From assembly GCA_037447655.1 (NCBI GenBank), contig JBBHKE010001107.1, positions 20,310 through 84,309 on the forward strand: 64,000 nt of DNA. The letters run 5' to 3'. Position 1 is the first letter of the stretch; every line of letters begins with the position of its first letter. The DNA comes from Zygnema cylindricum (lineage: Eukaryota; Streptophyta; Zygnematophyceae; Zygnematales; Zygnemataceae). The position numbers were made by a program, and so were the translations under genes. Below, in pieces: positions 46,874 to 58,141 of this stretch. The notes beneath the pieces are model-generated. The model was not told the DNA's origin. It saw nothing but the letters and a program-made list of their open reading frames with translations, and did not search any database.

Positions 46874-47639
46874 TGTTGTTCTACAACCACTGGTGCAGGT
46901 GGAGGAGCAGCAGTAGTAGTAGAAGTAGACATGATACACTCTCAGAAGCTATCAAGAATCCTACCAAACAGCTGTTCTTAAGTGCTCACCAATTCTTATA
47001 CAAGCATTCAAACCTCACAAAACTTTATCAGAATATAGAGTAGCATAAACACTGACAACTCCCAAAGTTTCAGCACAATTGACCCAACAACACTCAAGAT
47101 ATAATACTCAGAAGTTTCCCAAAAACTGTCTGCAGTTTTACTACTTGGAAGTCTGGATACATTATATATTATGAGTCCTAAGTCTTATACTTGTGTTGTA
47201 CCGGCAATACCAGTGTACCTGAGAGGTACGTCAAGCTGCCAAGCTAATACTAAGCTACCACTGAGCTACCACTGAGCGACCACTGAGCTACCACTGAGCT
47301 ACCACTAAGCTACCATTGAGCTACCACTGAGCTACCCACTAAGTTGACTAGAATCGTATCTATCGCAGTTGCTCTATCCAGTACAGAATCACATTAAGAA
47401 TATCAGATGTTGCGTTGTCCGTACGGACCATATCAAATATAATCGTGGTTGCCTTGTCCTGTCTGTGTTGCAGCTTCGCTGCTGCGCTGCTCTGCTGTAT
47501 AGCAGCTGCTCTGCTGTCTAGCATCTGCGCTGCTCTGTTGTATAGCAGCTACGCTGCTCTGTCTGTATAGCAGCTGCGTTGCTTTGTCTGTAAAGTAGCT
47601 GCGCTGCTCTAAGACTGAAAGCTTTCCAAAAAGACAACA
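46874..47639 (-). repeat. Copia B 3' LTR
   Basis: TG...CA ends TGTTGT/ACAACA. It holds GAGCTACCACT 11-bp repeats (47246-47345) and repeated GCTGCGCTGCTCTG units (47471-47610). It retains the gag start codons at its 3' edge. Confidence 0.92.
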
Positions 47640-47799
47640 CTCCCCTAAAGCTTTAGACTCAGTATCCCGGCGCAGCTGCGGTGATAAACTACCGCAGCAT
47701 CGCAGCATAGCAATATAACAATTAGCAAGTCACCGAGTCCCACTACCTCACAATGGTGGAATTATCGCAGAGTGGCAGTATAGCAGTGCAGCAATTCAA

Positions 47800-50700
47800 C
47801 TATTCACTTAATCCCACTGCGTCCCTACAATACTTCAGCTTAGGAGCAGGGAGAGCTTTAGTGAGCATATCAGCAATCATTTTTGCATCTGGCAAATAAC
47901 ATAATTTAATCACTCTAGAGTACACCTTTTCTCTTACAAAGTGTAATCGTACATCCATGTGCTTGCTTTTGAAGTGATGACTCGGGTTAGAAGCAATGGC
48001 AATGGCAGCCTGGTTATCACACCAGATCACCTGTGGACCAGCTTGCATGTATCCTAGTTCTTGTAACATGGATTTTACCCATAAGAGTTCTTTGAGGGCC
48101 GAGCTTGCTGCCATATATTGTGACTCCATTGTCGACTGTGCTGTAACCTTTTGAAGTTTGCTGCTCCAACAGCAAGTACCGTTCCCAATTTGTAGAACAA
48201 ATCCCGTGGTGGATTTCCGGCTTGGCATGTCGCCATAGCTTGCATCACTCCATGTTTGCAGCTTGACTTCTCCTCCGCCTAGAGTTAGTTTGAGATCTTT
48301 AGTTCCTGCCAAATATCTTAAGACTCTCTTTGCTGCATCAAGATCAGATATTCTTGGATTTTCTAGACTCCTACTCAGTACCCCGACTGCTGCAACAATG
48401 TCAAGACGGGTACAGTTCATGAAGTATATTAAGCTTCCCACTATCTGTCTATAAGGTATTATTGTCATAGGATCATTCTCCCCTAATTCTAAAAACTCGC
48501 TAACAATGACACCTGGTTCTGTCTCTTCTCCCTCTAACTTCTACCGAAACTCCATTGGAGTTAAACATCCTTTTGCCCCCCGCATTCCGTACTCATCTAA
48601 CATGTTTCCAATAGCCTCCTTTTGAGTTAATTTTATTATTTTCTTATTTCTGTCCCTCTCTACCTGGATACCCAAAATATATTTTGCCTCACCGAGGTCT
48701 TTCATCTCGAATCGTGAGTTTAGAGCAGTTTTGATTTTGTTAATTTCAGCCATTGATTTGCTAATTAATAGCAAATCATCTACATATACTGCTATATACA
48801 CTATCCCATTTTCACCTTTTAGAATGTAGACAGAGTGATCACAACTTATCCTTTGAAATCCTAGACTAGTCAAGAATTCATCAAGCTTTATATTCCACTG
48901 TTTGGGGGCATGTTTTAGGCCGTACAAAGATTTTAGCAACTTGCATACTAAGTGCTCTTTTCCTGGTTCCACATACTTTTCAGGCTGCTGCATGTAAATG
49001 GTCTCTTCTAGTTCTCCATGCAAAAAGGCCGTTTTTACATCCATCTGATGAATTTTCATATCTTCTATAGCAGCTAGGGACAGCAAAATCCTAACTGTTG
49101 GAAATCTTACAACCAGAGAAAAAGTTTCTTCAAAATCGATTCCTTCCTTTTGATTATACCCCTTCGCCACAAGTCTGGCCTTATAGCGTTCAATGGTGTT
49201 ATCGGGATTTAACTTCACCTTGAATACCCGTTTGCTGCCGATCGCTTTTCGGTCTGGAGGAAGGTCCACGAGCTCCCATGTTTGAGCCTCCATGATCGAC
49301 TTCATTTCATCGTTTGCCGCCTAAATCCAGTGATTCCGCTCTGGTGATGAGAAGGCCTCTTGGATGGTCAAGGGCTCCCTTGGGACTGCCGAGTAGGCAA
49401 AGTGAGAGCTTGCTTGCAGGCGGCTGCTTGATCTTCTTCCCCCCGTAAATTCTGAGGCTGAGATCGTCGAATGGCGCGTATTGCCCTGATTGCGCTGATT
49501 GCGCTGGTTGCGATCCGTGTCTTGCTAATTGCGCTGGTTGCGATCCGTGTGTTCGGGATTGCGCTGGTTGCGATCCATGTGTATTGACTGCTCTTGGTCT
49601 GTCTGGACCCGGAGTTGGTGAGGAAGTTGGAGAGAGTCTGAAGCCGGAATCATTTCCTGAGATTGTGGAATCTGCGGGACAATTTCCTGCATGCAATCTA
49701 AAATGACATACTCCTGTATTTTTTGTTGCTTTTGCTGCTCTGTCATTTGAAATAAATCTATGGAGTCTAGTTCATCCTTAACAATGATGTTTCTAGCTAC
49801 AACTATTTTCTGCCTTTCAAACACAAAGACTCTATAACCTTTCGAGTGATCATCATATCCTAACAAAATACCCGGTAATCCCTTCGGTTCCATTTTCCAT
49901 CTATCTGTAGACGTATCCAATATAAAGCATTGACTACCAAAGACCTTAAAATGGCTAACATCTGGTTTGCTACCTGTCCAGATTTCGTAAGGAGTTGTTT
50001 TTACTGATCTTGATCCTATCCTATTTTTAATATAAACTGCACAATTTAGAGCCTCAGCCCAGAATTTCGGATCCACATTTTTATTTGCGAGCATAGATCT
50101 AGAGTTTTCTGTGAGAGTTCTATTCAGCCTTTTCGACACCCCATTTTGTTCCGGTGAATATGGAACAGTCAATAGATGACTAATGCCTTCCTCGAGTAAA
50201 AAGGTTTCAAATTCTGTCGATGTATATTCACCACCATTGTCCGATCTGAGCTGTAAAATAGATGTAGTATGAAGTTTTTCAGCCCATGCTTTATAGTGTT
50301 TGAAGTGACCAAACACTTCACTCTTCTCCTTCATGAAGTAAACTTTTGTAAACCTAGAGAAATCATCTGTGAAGGTGACCATATATTTCATCCCTCCGGC
50401 AGATGAAACCTTCGCCGGACCAAAGTCATCCGAATGAATTTGTTGTAAAATTTTCGTTGACCGATGCTCAGACTCCTTAGGAAATGGCAATCTGTGGATT
50501 TTGCCTAAAGCGCAACCATCGCATGTTTTGACCGGCCCATCTGTGATTGATACACCCTCTATTTTTCCAGCAATGACCATTTTCCGCAAACTATCATAAT
50601 TTACATGGCCTAATCTTTTATGCCACAACTCATCTGAGTGCAAAACACCGGAGTACAAAACATCATTCTCTTTGGTATTAGCCATATCCATGCGATACAT

Positions 50701-52026
50701 CTTGCTACTATCTCTAGTACCTGTAACCGCAACCTTCCTATTTTTGCTAACAACTTGCCGACCATTTTTCAAATTAACCTCAAAGCCTTTGCTCTCTACC
50801 AACGACGTAGAAAACAGATTTTTCTTAAAGTCAAGCACAAATAAGACATTGTGAAGAGTTCTTTCAATTGCTTTTCCTTCTACATCAACTAGTAAGGAAA
50901 CATCACCCACAGCACGAGTTTGGACACTCATTCCACGAGCATAGTAAATGTTTTTCTCCGGCGTGGCTTTCAGATTTTTGAAGATGGCTTTGTTCCAGCA
51001 CATGTGGGCTGACGCTCCTGTATCCATTATCCATCTGGGGTCCTTCGCGCCCTCCATTGCAGCCGCCATAGCGAATAGATCCGTATCGTCCTCTGTAGAA
51101 ACCGGCAAAGGCTCGTCTTGGAGAGACGAAGAAGCCGAAAATAGTGCATTTCCACGAGGCGTAGTCCCCGTGAAGCCTTTGTAAAACTGGCTTTGTTGCC
51201 ATCCCGGTCGGTATAAACCTGTATCGTTAGCTTTTTTAAGCTTAGGACAAAATTTGTAACCATGACCTCTCTCACTACAATAGAAACATGCATTGTTTGA
51301 TTGTTTATTTCCACTCTGATTAAAATGTCTGAACTGATTAAACTGATTCCTTTGCTGATTAAACTGTCATTTTCTCCCAAAGTCTGAATTAAAAGCTTCT
51401 ACTTGCTCAACATTGAGAATATTAGATGTAGCTTCCTCCTCTAGTAAAATATTGATGGCTAACTGTAAAGTCCAGCTAGCTTTATCTTTTTGTTTGAGCA
51501 TGTCAGATGCTCCTTTCATACTACGAGGGAGACCCCTCATGAGCAATGCTGCCTGTTGAAAAGGAGGAAACACCCCACCTTCACAAGCATGTGCATCTAC
51601 AAGGATACGAAATTTGTTAGAATATTCAGCTATTGTACCGCCAGTGTACTTATAGTCCCAAATTTTTCCAGCCAATAGAAGCTCTTCCTGGACATTGGCC
51701 TTTTCATAATCACTTTTAAGAGATTTCCAGATATCAATTGTTTTTTTCATTTTTATCCGAGACATAGCTAAGTCCTCAGATATACAAAATTTCAGAATAG
51801 ACCGAGCTTGCGTATTTTTCTTAGACCATGACGGATCAGATTCATCCAGCGAACCATCCAATATATCTAAAAGATTGACATTTTCAAAATGTGTTTCCAC
51901 CATATCCGCCCAGTAAACATACTTATCCCCGGAAAAGATAGGAATTCTTGATGACAGGCCCATAACCTGTTGTTCTACAACCACAGGTGCAGGTGGAGGA
52001 GCAGCAGTAGTAGTAGAAGTAGACAT
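47800..52026 (-). pseudogene. Copia B gag-pol, one frame with four stop codons
   Basis: 1,408 codons in a single frame. Gag starts in the LTR (MSTSTTT) and includes IPIFSGDKYVYWADM and a CFYCSERGHGYKFC knuckle. Protease keeps DTGASAHMC. Integrase has CDGCALGKIHRLPFP, HSDDFGPAK, SDNGGEY and NGVSKRLNRTL (Lys replaces the usual Glu before Arg-Leu). RT has MDVKTAFLHGELEETIYM and YVDDLL. RNase H has TWSDASYGDMPS, STMESQYMA, CDNQAAIAIA and ADMLTKALPAPKLKYC. Stops: TGA after FGRK (about 51367), TAG near 49525, TAG near 49307 and TAG near 48541. There is no frameshift over 4.2 kb. Between integrase and RT lies a DRNQRN repeat. Confidence 0.9.
51956..51967 (-). promoter_or_regulatory. Copia B primer-binding site (half-tRNA type)
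   Basis: Minus-strand GGTTATGGGCCT matches 11 of 12 bases of the complement of the initiator tRNA-Met anticodon arm, immediately after the LTR, and encodes V-M-G in the gag frame. Confidence 0.78.
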
Positions 52027-52703
52027 GATACACTCTCAGAAGCTATCAAGAATCCTACCAAATAGCTGTTCTTAAGTGCTCACCAATTCTTATACAAGCA
52101 TTCAAACCTCACAAAACTTTATCAGAATATAGAGTAGCATAAACACTGACAACTCCCAAAGTTTCAGCACAATTGACCCAACAACACTCAAGATATAATA
52201 CTCAGAAGTTTCCCAAAAACTGTCTGCAGTTTTACTACTTGGAAGTCTGGATACATTATATATTATGAGTCCTAAGTCTTATACTTGTGTTGTACCGGCA
52301 ATACCAGTGTACCTGAGAGGTACGTCAAGCTGCCAAGCTAATACTAAGCTACTACTGAGCTACCACTGAGCTACCACTGAGCTACCACTAAGCTACCATT
52401 GAGCTCCCACTGAGCTACCCACTAAGTTGACTAGAATCGTATCTATCGCAGTTGCTCTATCCAGTACAGAATCACATTAAGAATATCAGATGTCGCGTTG
52501 TCCGTACGGACCATATCAAATATAATCGTGGTTGCCTTGTCCTGTCTGTGTTGCAGCTTCGCTGCTGCGCTGCTCTGCTGTATAGCAGCTGCGCTGCTCT
52601 GTTGTATAGCAGCTGCGCTGCTCTGTCTGTATAGCAGCTGCGCTGCTTTGTCTGTAAAGTAGCTGCGCTGCTCTGAGACTGAAAGCTTTCCAAAAAGACA
52701 ACA
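51968..52703 (-). repeat. Copia B 5' LTR with gag start codon
   Basis: 736 bp, same termini as the 3' LTR, with fewer copies of the 11-bp and TATAGCAGC units. The gag ATG at 52024-52026 lies 57 bp inside the LTR end. Confidence 0.92.
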
Positions 52704-53127
52704 GCGACGTGCGCTGTACGTTGATCATAGGTCAGATTCGTACGTTCGTTGTTGCAGCTTCGCTGCTGCGCTGCTCTGCTGTATAGCAGCTGCGCTGCTC
52801 TGTTGTATAGCAGCTGCGCTGCTCTGTCTGTATAGCAGCTGCGCTGCTTTGTCTGTAAAGTAGCTGCGCTGCTCTGAGACTGAAAGCTTTCCAAAAAGAC
52901 AACAGCGACGTGCGCTGTACGTTGATCATACGTCAGATTCGTACGTTCGTTGTTGCAGCTTCGCTGCTACACTGCTCTGCTGTATAGCAGCAGCGCTGCT
53001 CTGTCTGTATAGCAGCTGCGCTGCTTTGTCTGTAAAGTAGCTGCGCTGCTCTGAGACTGAAAGCTTTCCAAAAAGACAACAGCGACGTGCGCTGTATGTT
53101 GATCATACGTCAGATTCGTACGTTCGT
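52549..53127. repeat. 201-bp tandem triplication spanning the LTR/host junction
   Basis: Units begin TGTTGCAGC at 52549, 52750 and 52951. Each contains the outer 155 bp of the LTR, the target-site GCGAC and about 40 bp of flanking MITE (GTGCGCTGTACGTTGATCAT). The third is shortened by about 24 bp. The duplication therefore happened after Copia B inserted. Confidence 0.9.
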
Positions 53128-53138
53128 ACAGGGGTGTG

Positions 53139-55414
53139 CACAACGCACAGACATACAATATGCCTACTCTGCGCGAGTTTTATGCCAAGTTTTGTGCGAC
53201 TACCAAAGGCATACAATAAAAACGCTTACTTTTGAACAATGCTTTAAAGGTCTAAAGTTAACAATGACCACTTGATATCATCCACAAGGCAATCACTCCT
53301 AACAGATTGTCATAAGCGGCAAGCCACGCTATATATAAAGAAAAATATAATACAATATGCTATAAAGTAGTATTACATAGCGTAATATATTTTATTCCAC
53401 TTATCGCCGATAAAGAATTTGTTGGTCTCAGAGCGATATATTTGAACTGATTCCATCCGATAACCGATAACTATCGGTGTCAGTTTTATCGCCATGGGTC
53501 AGAGGTATCAAACGGTCAACCGAAACCGTGACCGTCCGTTAACCGACCGCCGGATCCGGAACGGATTCGGTTGCCAAATTTTGGGGGTCGGGTGGATACG
53601 GTCGGTTGATCACCAGGAAAAAAAAAACAGTTGGTTACGGTCGGTCAAACAAAAAACCAAAAAAAATAAAAAAAAATTACTGTCCCTATAATCCAACATT
53701 CTTGTACTTTGTGCTCTTTGGTATCGAGGAAGTACGTGACATCATGATTAGCGTCGCAAATCTAACACGGTACTGCAGTAAGGTATTCATTTCGCAAATC
53801 TTAGGGAACGCGACAAAGCGTCGCAAATCTGACACGGTACACCGCCAATCGCTATCAACGTAGTGTACGCTAATTCCGTCCCGTTTTTTTTTATTATTCT
53901 CCAATAGCGTAGCTTATGCTATTTTTTTTCTGTACGCCATTTAGGGTTGTGTTCCAAGTACCTCACAAAACGAAAGTACGTTGTCGGTTAAATGGTGTGG
54001 TGTTCGGTACGTATCTGACCTACAAAATTATATTTTTTTAAGTGAAAAAATATATTTAATGAGTTTTAGTAACCGCGCACGCATGAGAATATGCGCTCTC
54101 AAAAGGGGATAAAAGCGGGTTGTAAAATATCACGTTCGCACATATTCGTCCAACAACCACGTTTCGACTGTGTGAATGTACGATTTGTCAGATTTTGTGC
54201 AAATACCTAAATTAGTGTAAGCATGTTTGCGACCAAGATTGATTTTTTTCAAAGACCCAAATAATTATTATTAAACAATTATAATGTATGTTTTTTTTCA
54301 AAATTTTCAAATTCATAATTAGCGTAAACCACGGTAATTAATCATATACGCTAAAGAAACTTCTACGCTAATAGCGATTGGCGGTGTAGTACACTATTCA
54401 TTCCGCAAATCTTAGGGACACGACAAATCGTAATTATTGGCTTATTGATACATCGTACATTATTGCAAAGTGCTAATTACACATTTTATACCGTGTTTCC
54501 ACAAATATATCATATTATTATGTCAATGTCATACGGCATGTAGTGATAAGTGGTTAATAAATCAGTGAAAATCAAACTATTACGTCAATTTCCCACGACT
54601 AGTTTTAATTATTGGCGCACTCACATGTGTCAAACAATAAATGGATAAATTGAATTGCTATTAAAGTTAGAGAAACTCGACCACAATTCAAACAAAACTT
54701 AGTCATACACTAAAACGGAGAAAACCATCCTCGTTTCCCTTAAAACTACAATCCAAAACGAACTTCAAAAATAAAAAAATGGTGAAATTGCTGAGTATTA
54801 CCTAGTGAAAAAAAGCAGGGTCACTTCAAATTGTTGGAAAATTTTTGAGCATGTATATGAAGTTAGAAAATCAAATAAATACATGGTAAAGGGGGCAAGT
54901 TTTGTGGCTTGTAATATATGTTTCATAGTTTATCAATACAAGTCAGCAAACAGTACTTTAACAATCCATACTCACACATGTTTAAATTCGGCCGACATGG
55001 ATAATTAAAGAGGACTTTTTTGTAAAATTCTTTCAAAAACGAAGGCGAAAACGAGTGACCGAAAACAAATTGCGAAAATGGTGGCGTTGATGTGTTGTGA
55101 GGACCTTCGACCATTTTCAGTAGTCGACGGTTCAGGTATGATTTATTTTAAATTCTATTTAATATGGCTTGAGTGTAAATGTCATTATAACTTGTTTTGT
55201 TCATAAATTTACAAATTTGAGCTTTGTTTGTCATGATATTGTCTTTTATTTGTCTTTCCATAAAAAAAAATCAATTCGTTAGAAACCTTATTTACTAATC
55301 ATGGTTAATACTTGTATGATGTTTTTTTTATGTTATTTTTATTTTTTTCCACAGGTTTTTAAGCATTTTGTCAAGCATTGTTTGATGTCGGTGTTTTGTC
55401 CAACAAAAGTGTTG
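53139..55414. repeat. Segmental duplication, copy 1
   Basis: Aligns directly with 56554-58842. The first 900 bp are almost identical. Beyond about 54150 differences and small indels become frequent. It includes the right end of hAT-MITE copy 3, a remnant of the TATCGG element, a TA-type MITE and a hAT transposase remnant. Confidence 0.9.
53840..54386. mobile_element. TA-type MITE, CACCGCCAATCG subfamily, copy 2
   Basis: TA|CACCGCCAATCGCTATCAA to CTAATAGCGATTGGCGGTG|TA. The unoccupied site at 61177 reads ...ACGGTAGTACACTATTC with one TA, which fixes the ends and the TA duplication. Confidence 0.88.
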
Positions 55415-55797
55415 ACATCGACCAACTACTCCCGTCCATCAATATTGTAAAAAACTACATTATATTTTCTGCGAAAGATATTCGTAGTTTGATCATCCCA
55501 AAACTTAGAGAAAATATTGATAACAATATTTTTTGTCGCATTCACGACCGATCTCTGGACCGAGACAATAAAAAGAACCTCATTAATGTCAGTAACCGGT
55601 CATTTTATTGACAAAGAATTTGAACTTCATGCACAGACGCTTCAAATCGATCATTTTTCGGAGGAAAAGCACACTGCGGAAAATGTTTTAACGACTTTCA
55701 AAAATTGTTTGACAAATTTTGAAATGTCCAATTTTTATCGTTGCGTTGTCGTGACTGATATTGGCTCTAACATGTGTGCGACTGAAGGTCTACTGTA
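54719..55797 (+). pseudogene. hAT (Hermes-like) transposase remnant, copy 1
   Basis: An N-terminal BED-type zinc finger, NCWKIFEHVYE...FVACNICFIVYQY...THTC, leads into KKSRVT and KMVALMCCEDLRPFSVVDGSG. The intron 55136-55354 (GTATG donor, CCACAG acceptor) precedes ALFDVGVLSNKSVDIDQLLPS. A frameshift near 55520-55540 leads to FTTDLWTETIKRTSLM, holding the first catalytic Asp, and VVVTDIGSNM with the second. The catalytic Glu and C-terminus are missing: sequence changes at 55798. The start codon position is ACG and a TAA follows the acceptor (GF*AFC). Domain order matches Hermes/hobo-type hAT transposases. Confidence 0.8.
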
Positions 55798-56245
55798 AAA
55801 GAGGCGACAATACACCACAACACGCCACAATGCACAGCAGAAAACACCAAGGATCCTCCCGTAGCAACAGTAGGAGCACGCTACTAACAAACAAGGTTAC
55901 ACTTTATTACTTGGAAGAGAGTACAAGGTCGCGGTAGCTGCGTAGGTCTACTTGAGGTACTCTATTCACAAGCCCACCTGACTATTTAAACTATCTAACT
56001 GCTAGTCATCCTAGTACTGTACAGCTGTACACGTGGACCTTCACGGTCAACCGAGATCTATCTAAAACTTCCTTCTGGAATTATACAGCTCCATCTACAT
56101 TCTGCGGCGTTGCTATGCTGCGCTGCTATGTTGCGGCGCTACCAACTTGCTACGTCGCTAAGTTGCTATGCTGCTACGCTGCGCTGGTCTGGAATCGCAG
56201 TTGCGCTGCTCTGGAATCGCAACTGCGCTGCTCTAGAATCGCAAC
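55798..56245. other. Unassigned insert with Copia-LTR-like repeats
   Basis: This interrupts the hAT copy and ends against an LTR A fragment. It contains CTGGAATCGCAxxTGCGCTG repeats reminiscent of Copia B/E LTRs. No coding region. Confidence 0.4.
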
Positions 56246-56553
56246 TATGTTGAAATAAGTAGTTTTTGTATTTTCTAGTTTAAAATAAATTAGCGGAAAC
56301 ATATATAAGAAATGATGGCAGCCTGCTTCCATCACTTCTCTCTTTCCCCCATACTTGTTGTAGTCACTGAAGGAGAGAGAGAGCGATGGAGCCATGGCTG
56401 CCTCAGCTCCATAGGAAGGACTAAAGAATGACTTAAGTCACTCTCAACAAAAGGTTGAGTCCGGCAGGACTCGAACCCCCGACCGGTAGAGCGCGGCGTA
56501 GCCGTTAGCTCTAACCAGTCTGTCGTAGAAGTCCGTTAGATGATATAGGGTTT
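56246..56553 (+). mobile_element. LTR A-type fragment with tRNA-like segment
   Basis: Starts TGTTGAAATAAGTAG as LTR A and follows it through CATACTTGTTGTAGTCACT and the tRNA-like segment (minus-strand B box GGTTCGAGTCC, 56467-56477). It is cut off at the start of segmental duplication copy 2. Confidence 0.8.
56452..56533 (-). other. tRNA-like Pol III segment in LTR fragment
   Basis: Minus strand: CTACGACAGACTGGTTAGAGC, then GGGGGTTCGAGTCCTGCC and GGACTCAACC. Same architecture as at 37213. Confidence 0.5.
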
Positions 56554-57254
56554 CACAACGCACAGACATACAATATGCCTACTCTGCGCGAGTTTTATGC
56601 CAAGTTTTGTGCGACTACCAAAGGCATACAATAAAAAAGCTTACTTTTGAACAATGCTTTAAAGGTCTAAAGTTAACAATGACCACTTGATATCATCCAC
56701 AAGGCAATCACTCCTAACAGATTGTCATAAGCGGCAAGCCACGCTATATATAAAGAAAAATATAATACAATATGCTATAAAGTAGTATTACATAGCGTAA
56801 TATATTTTATTCCACTTATCGCCGATAAAGAATTTGTTGGTCTCAGAGCGATATATTTGAACTGATTCCATCCGATAACCGATAACTATCGGTATCAGTT
56901 TTATCGCCATGGGTCAGAGGTATCAAACGGTCAACCGAAACCGTGACCGTCCGTTAACCGACCGCCGGATCCGGAACGGATTCGGTTGCCAAATTTTGGG
57001 GGTCGGGTGGATACGGTCGGTTGATCACCAGGAAAAAAAAAACAGTTGGTTACGGTCGGTCAACCAAAAAACCAAAAAAAATAAAAAAAAATTACTGTCC
57101 CTATAATCCAACATTCTTGTACTTTGTGCTCTTTGGTATCGAGGAAGTACGTGACATCATGATTAGCGTCGCAAATCTAACACGGTACTGCAGTAAGGTA
57201 TTCATTTCGCAAATCTTAGGGAACGCGACAAAGCGTCGCAAATCTGACACGGTA

Positions 57255-57812
57255 CACCGCCAATCGCTATCAACGTAGTGTACGCTAATTCCGTCCCGTT
57301 TTTTTTTTATTATTCTCCAATAGCGTAGCTTATGCTATTTTTTTTCTGTACGCCATTTAGGGTTGTGTTCCAAGTACCTCACAAAACGAAAGTACGTTGT
57401 CGGTTAAATGGTGTGGTGTACGGTACGTATCAGACCTACAAAATTATACCTTTTTAAGTGAAAAAATATATTTAATGAGTTTTAGTAACCGCGCACGCAT
57501 GAGAATATGCGCTCTCAAAAGGGGATAAAAGCGGGTTGTAAAATATCACGTTCGCACATATTCGTCCAACAACCACGTTTCGACTGTGTGAACGTACGAT
57601 TTGTGTACGATTTATCAGATTTTGTGCAAATACCTATATTAGTGTAAGCATGTTTGCGACCGACGTTTATTTTTTCAAAGGCCCAAATAAGAATTATTAA
57701 ACAATTAGAATGTATGTTTATTTTCAAAATTTTCAAATTCTTAATTAGCGTAAACCACGGAAATTATTCATATATGCTAAAGAAACTTCTACGCTAATAT
57801 CGATTGGCGGTG
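57255..57812. mobile_element. TA-type MITE, CACCGCCAATCG subfamily, copy 3
   Basis: Same ends and flanks as 53840-54386 because it lies in the duplicated segment. It carries an extra GTGTACGATTTAT-type stretch near 57600 that copy 2 lacks. Confidence 0.85.
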
Positions 57813-58141
57813 TAGTACACTATTCATTTCGCAAATCTTAGAGAACGGGACAAATCGTAATTATTGGCTTATTCATAGGTCGTATATTATTGCAAAGTGC
57901 TAATTACGCATTTTATACCGTGTTTCCACAAATATATCATATTATTATATCAATGTCATGCGGCATGTAGTAATAACTGGTTAATAAATTAGTGAAAATC
58001 AAACTATTACGTCAATTTCCCACGACTAGTCTTAATTATTAGCGTACTCACATGTGTCAAACAATAAATCGATAAATTGAATTGCTATTTAAGATAGAGA
58101 AACTGGACCACAATTCAAACAAAACTTAGTCATACACTAAA

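Larger units (their letters stand above)
46869..52708 (-). mobile_element. Copia B retrotransposon (young, near full length)
   Basis: The 5-bp target duplication GCGAC (46869-46873, 52704-52708) flanks LTRs 46874-47639 and 51968-52703. The LTRs differ by about nine substitutions and two repeat-number changes by eye, so insertion is recent relative to Copia A. The polypurine tract TTTAGGGGAG abuts the 3' LTR. All Copia domains are in one reading frame with four stop codons. Confidence 0.93.
46340..53241. mobile_element. hAT-type MITE, CATAGTTC family, copy 3, split by Copia B
   Basis: Left terminus CATAGTTCAAAAGTAAG at 46340 and right terminus CTTACTTTTGAACAATG ending at 53241, flanked by the perfect 8-bp duplication CTTTAAAG (46332-46339 and 53242-53249). 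Without the insertion the element matches the copies at 1657 and 19937. Confidence 0.88.

Noticed and set aside
47246-47345. CRISPR-like array in GAGCTACCACT repeats
   Set aside because: Contiguous 11-bp tandem units without spacers, inside an LTR of a eukaryotic retrotransposon.
47800-52026. Host genetic code with UAA/UAG as Gln
   Set aside because: TAA and TAG appear to be real ends of the LysM-like and Cys-rich genes, TGA also interrupts gag, and CAA/CAG-to-stop transitions are the commonest decay. Kept only as a check in findings.
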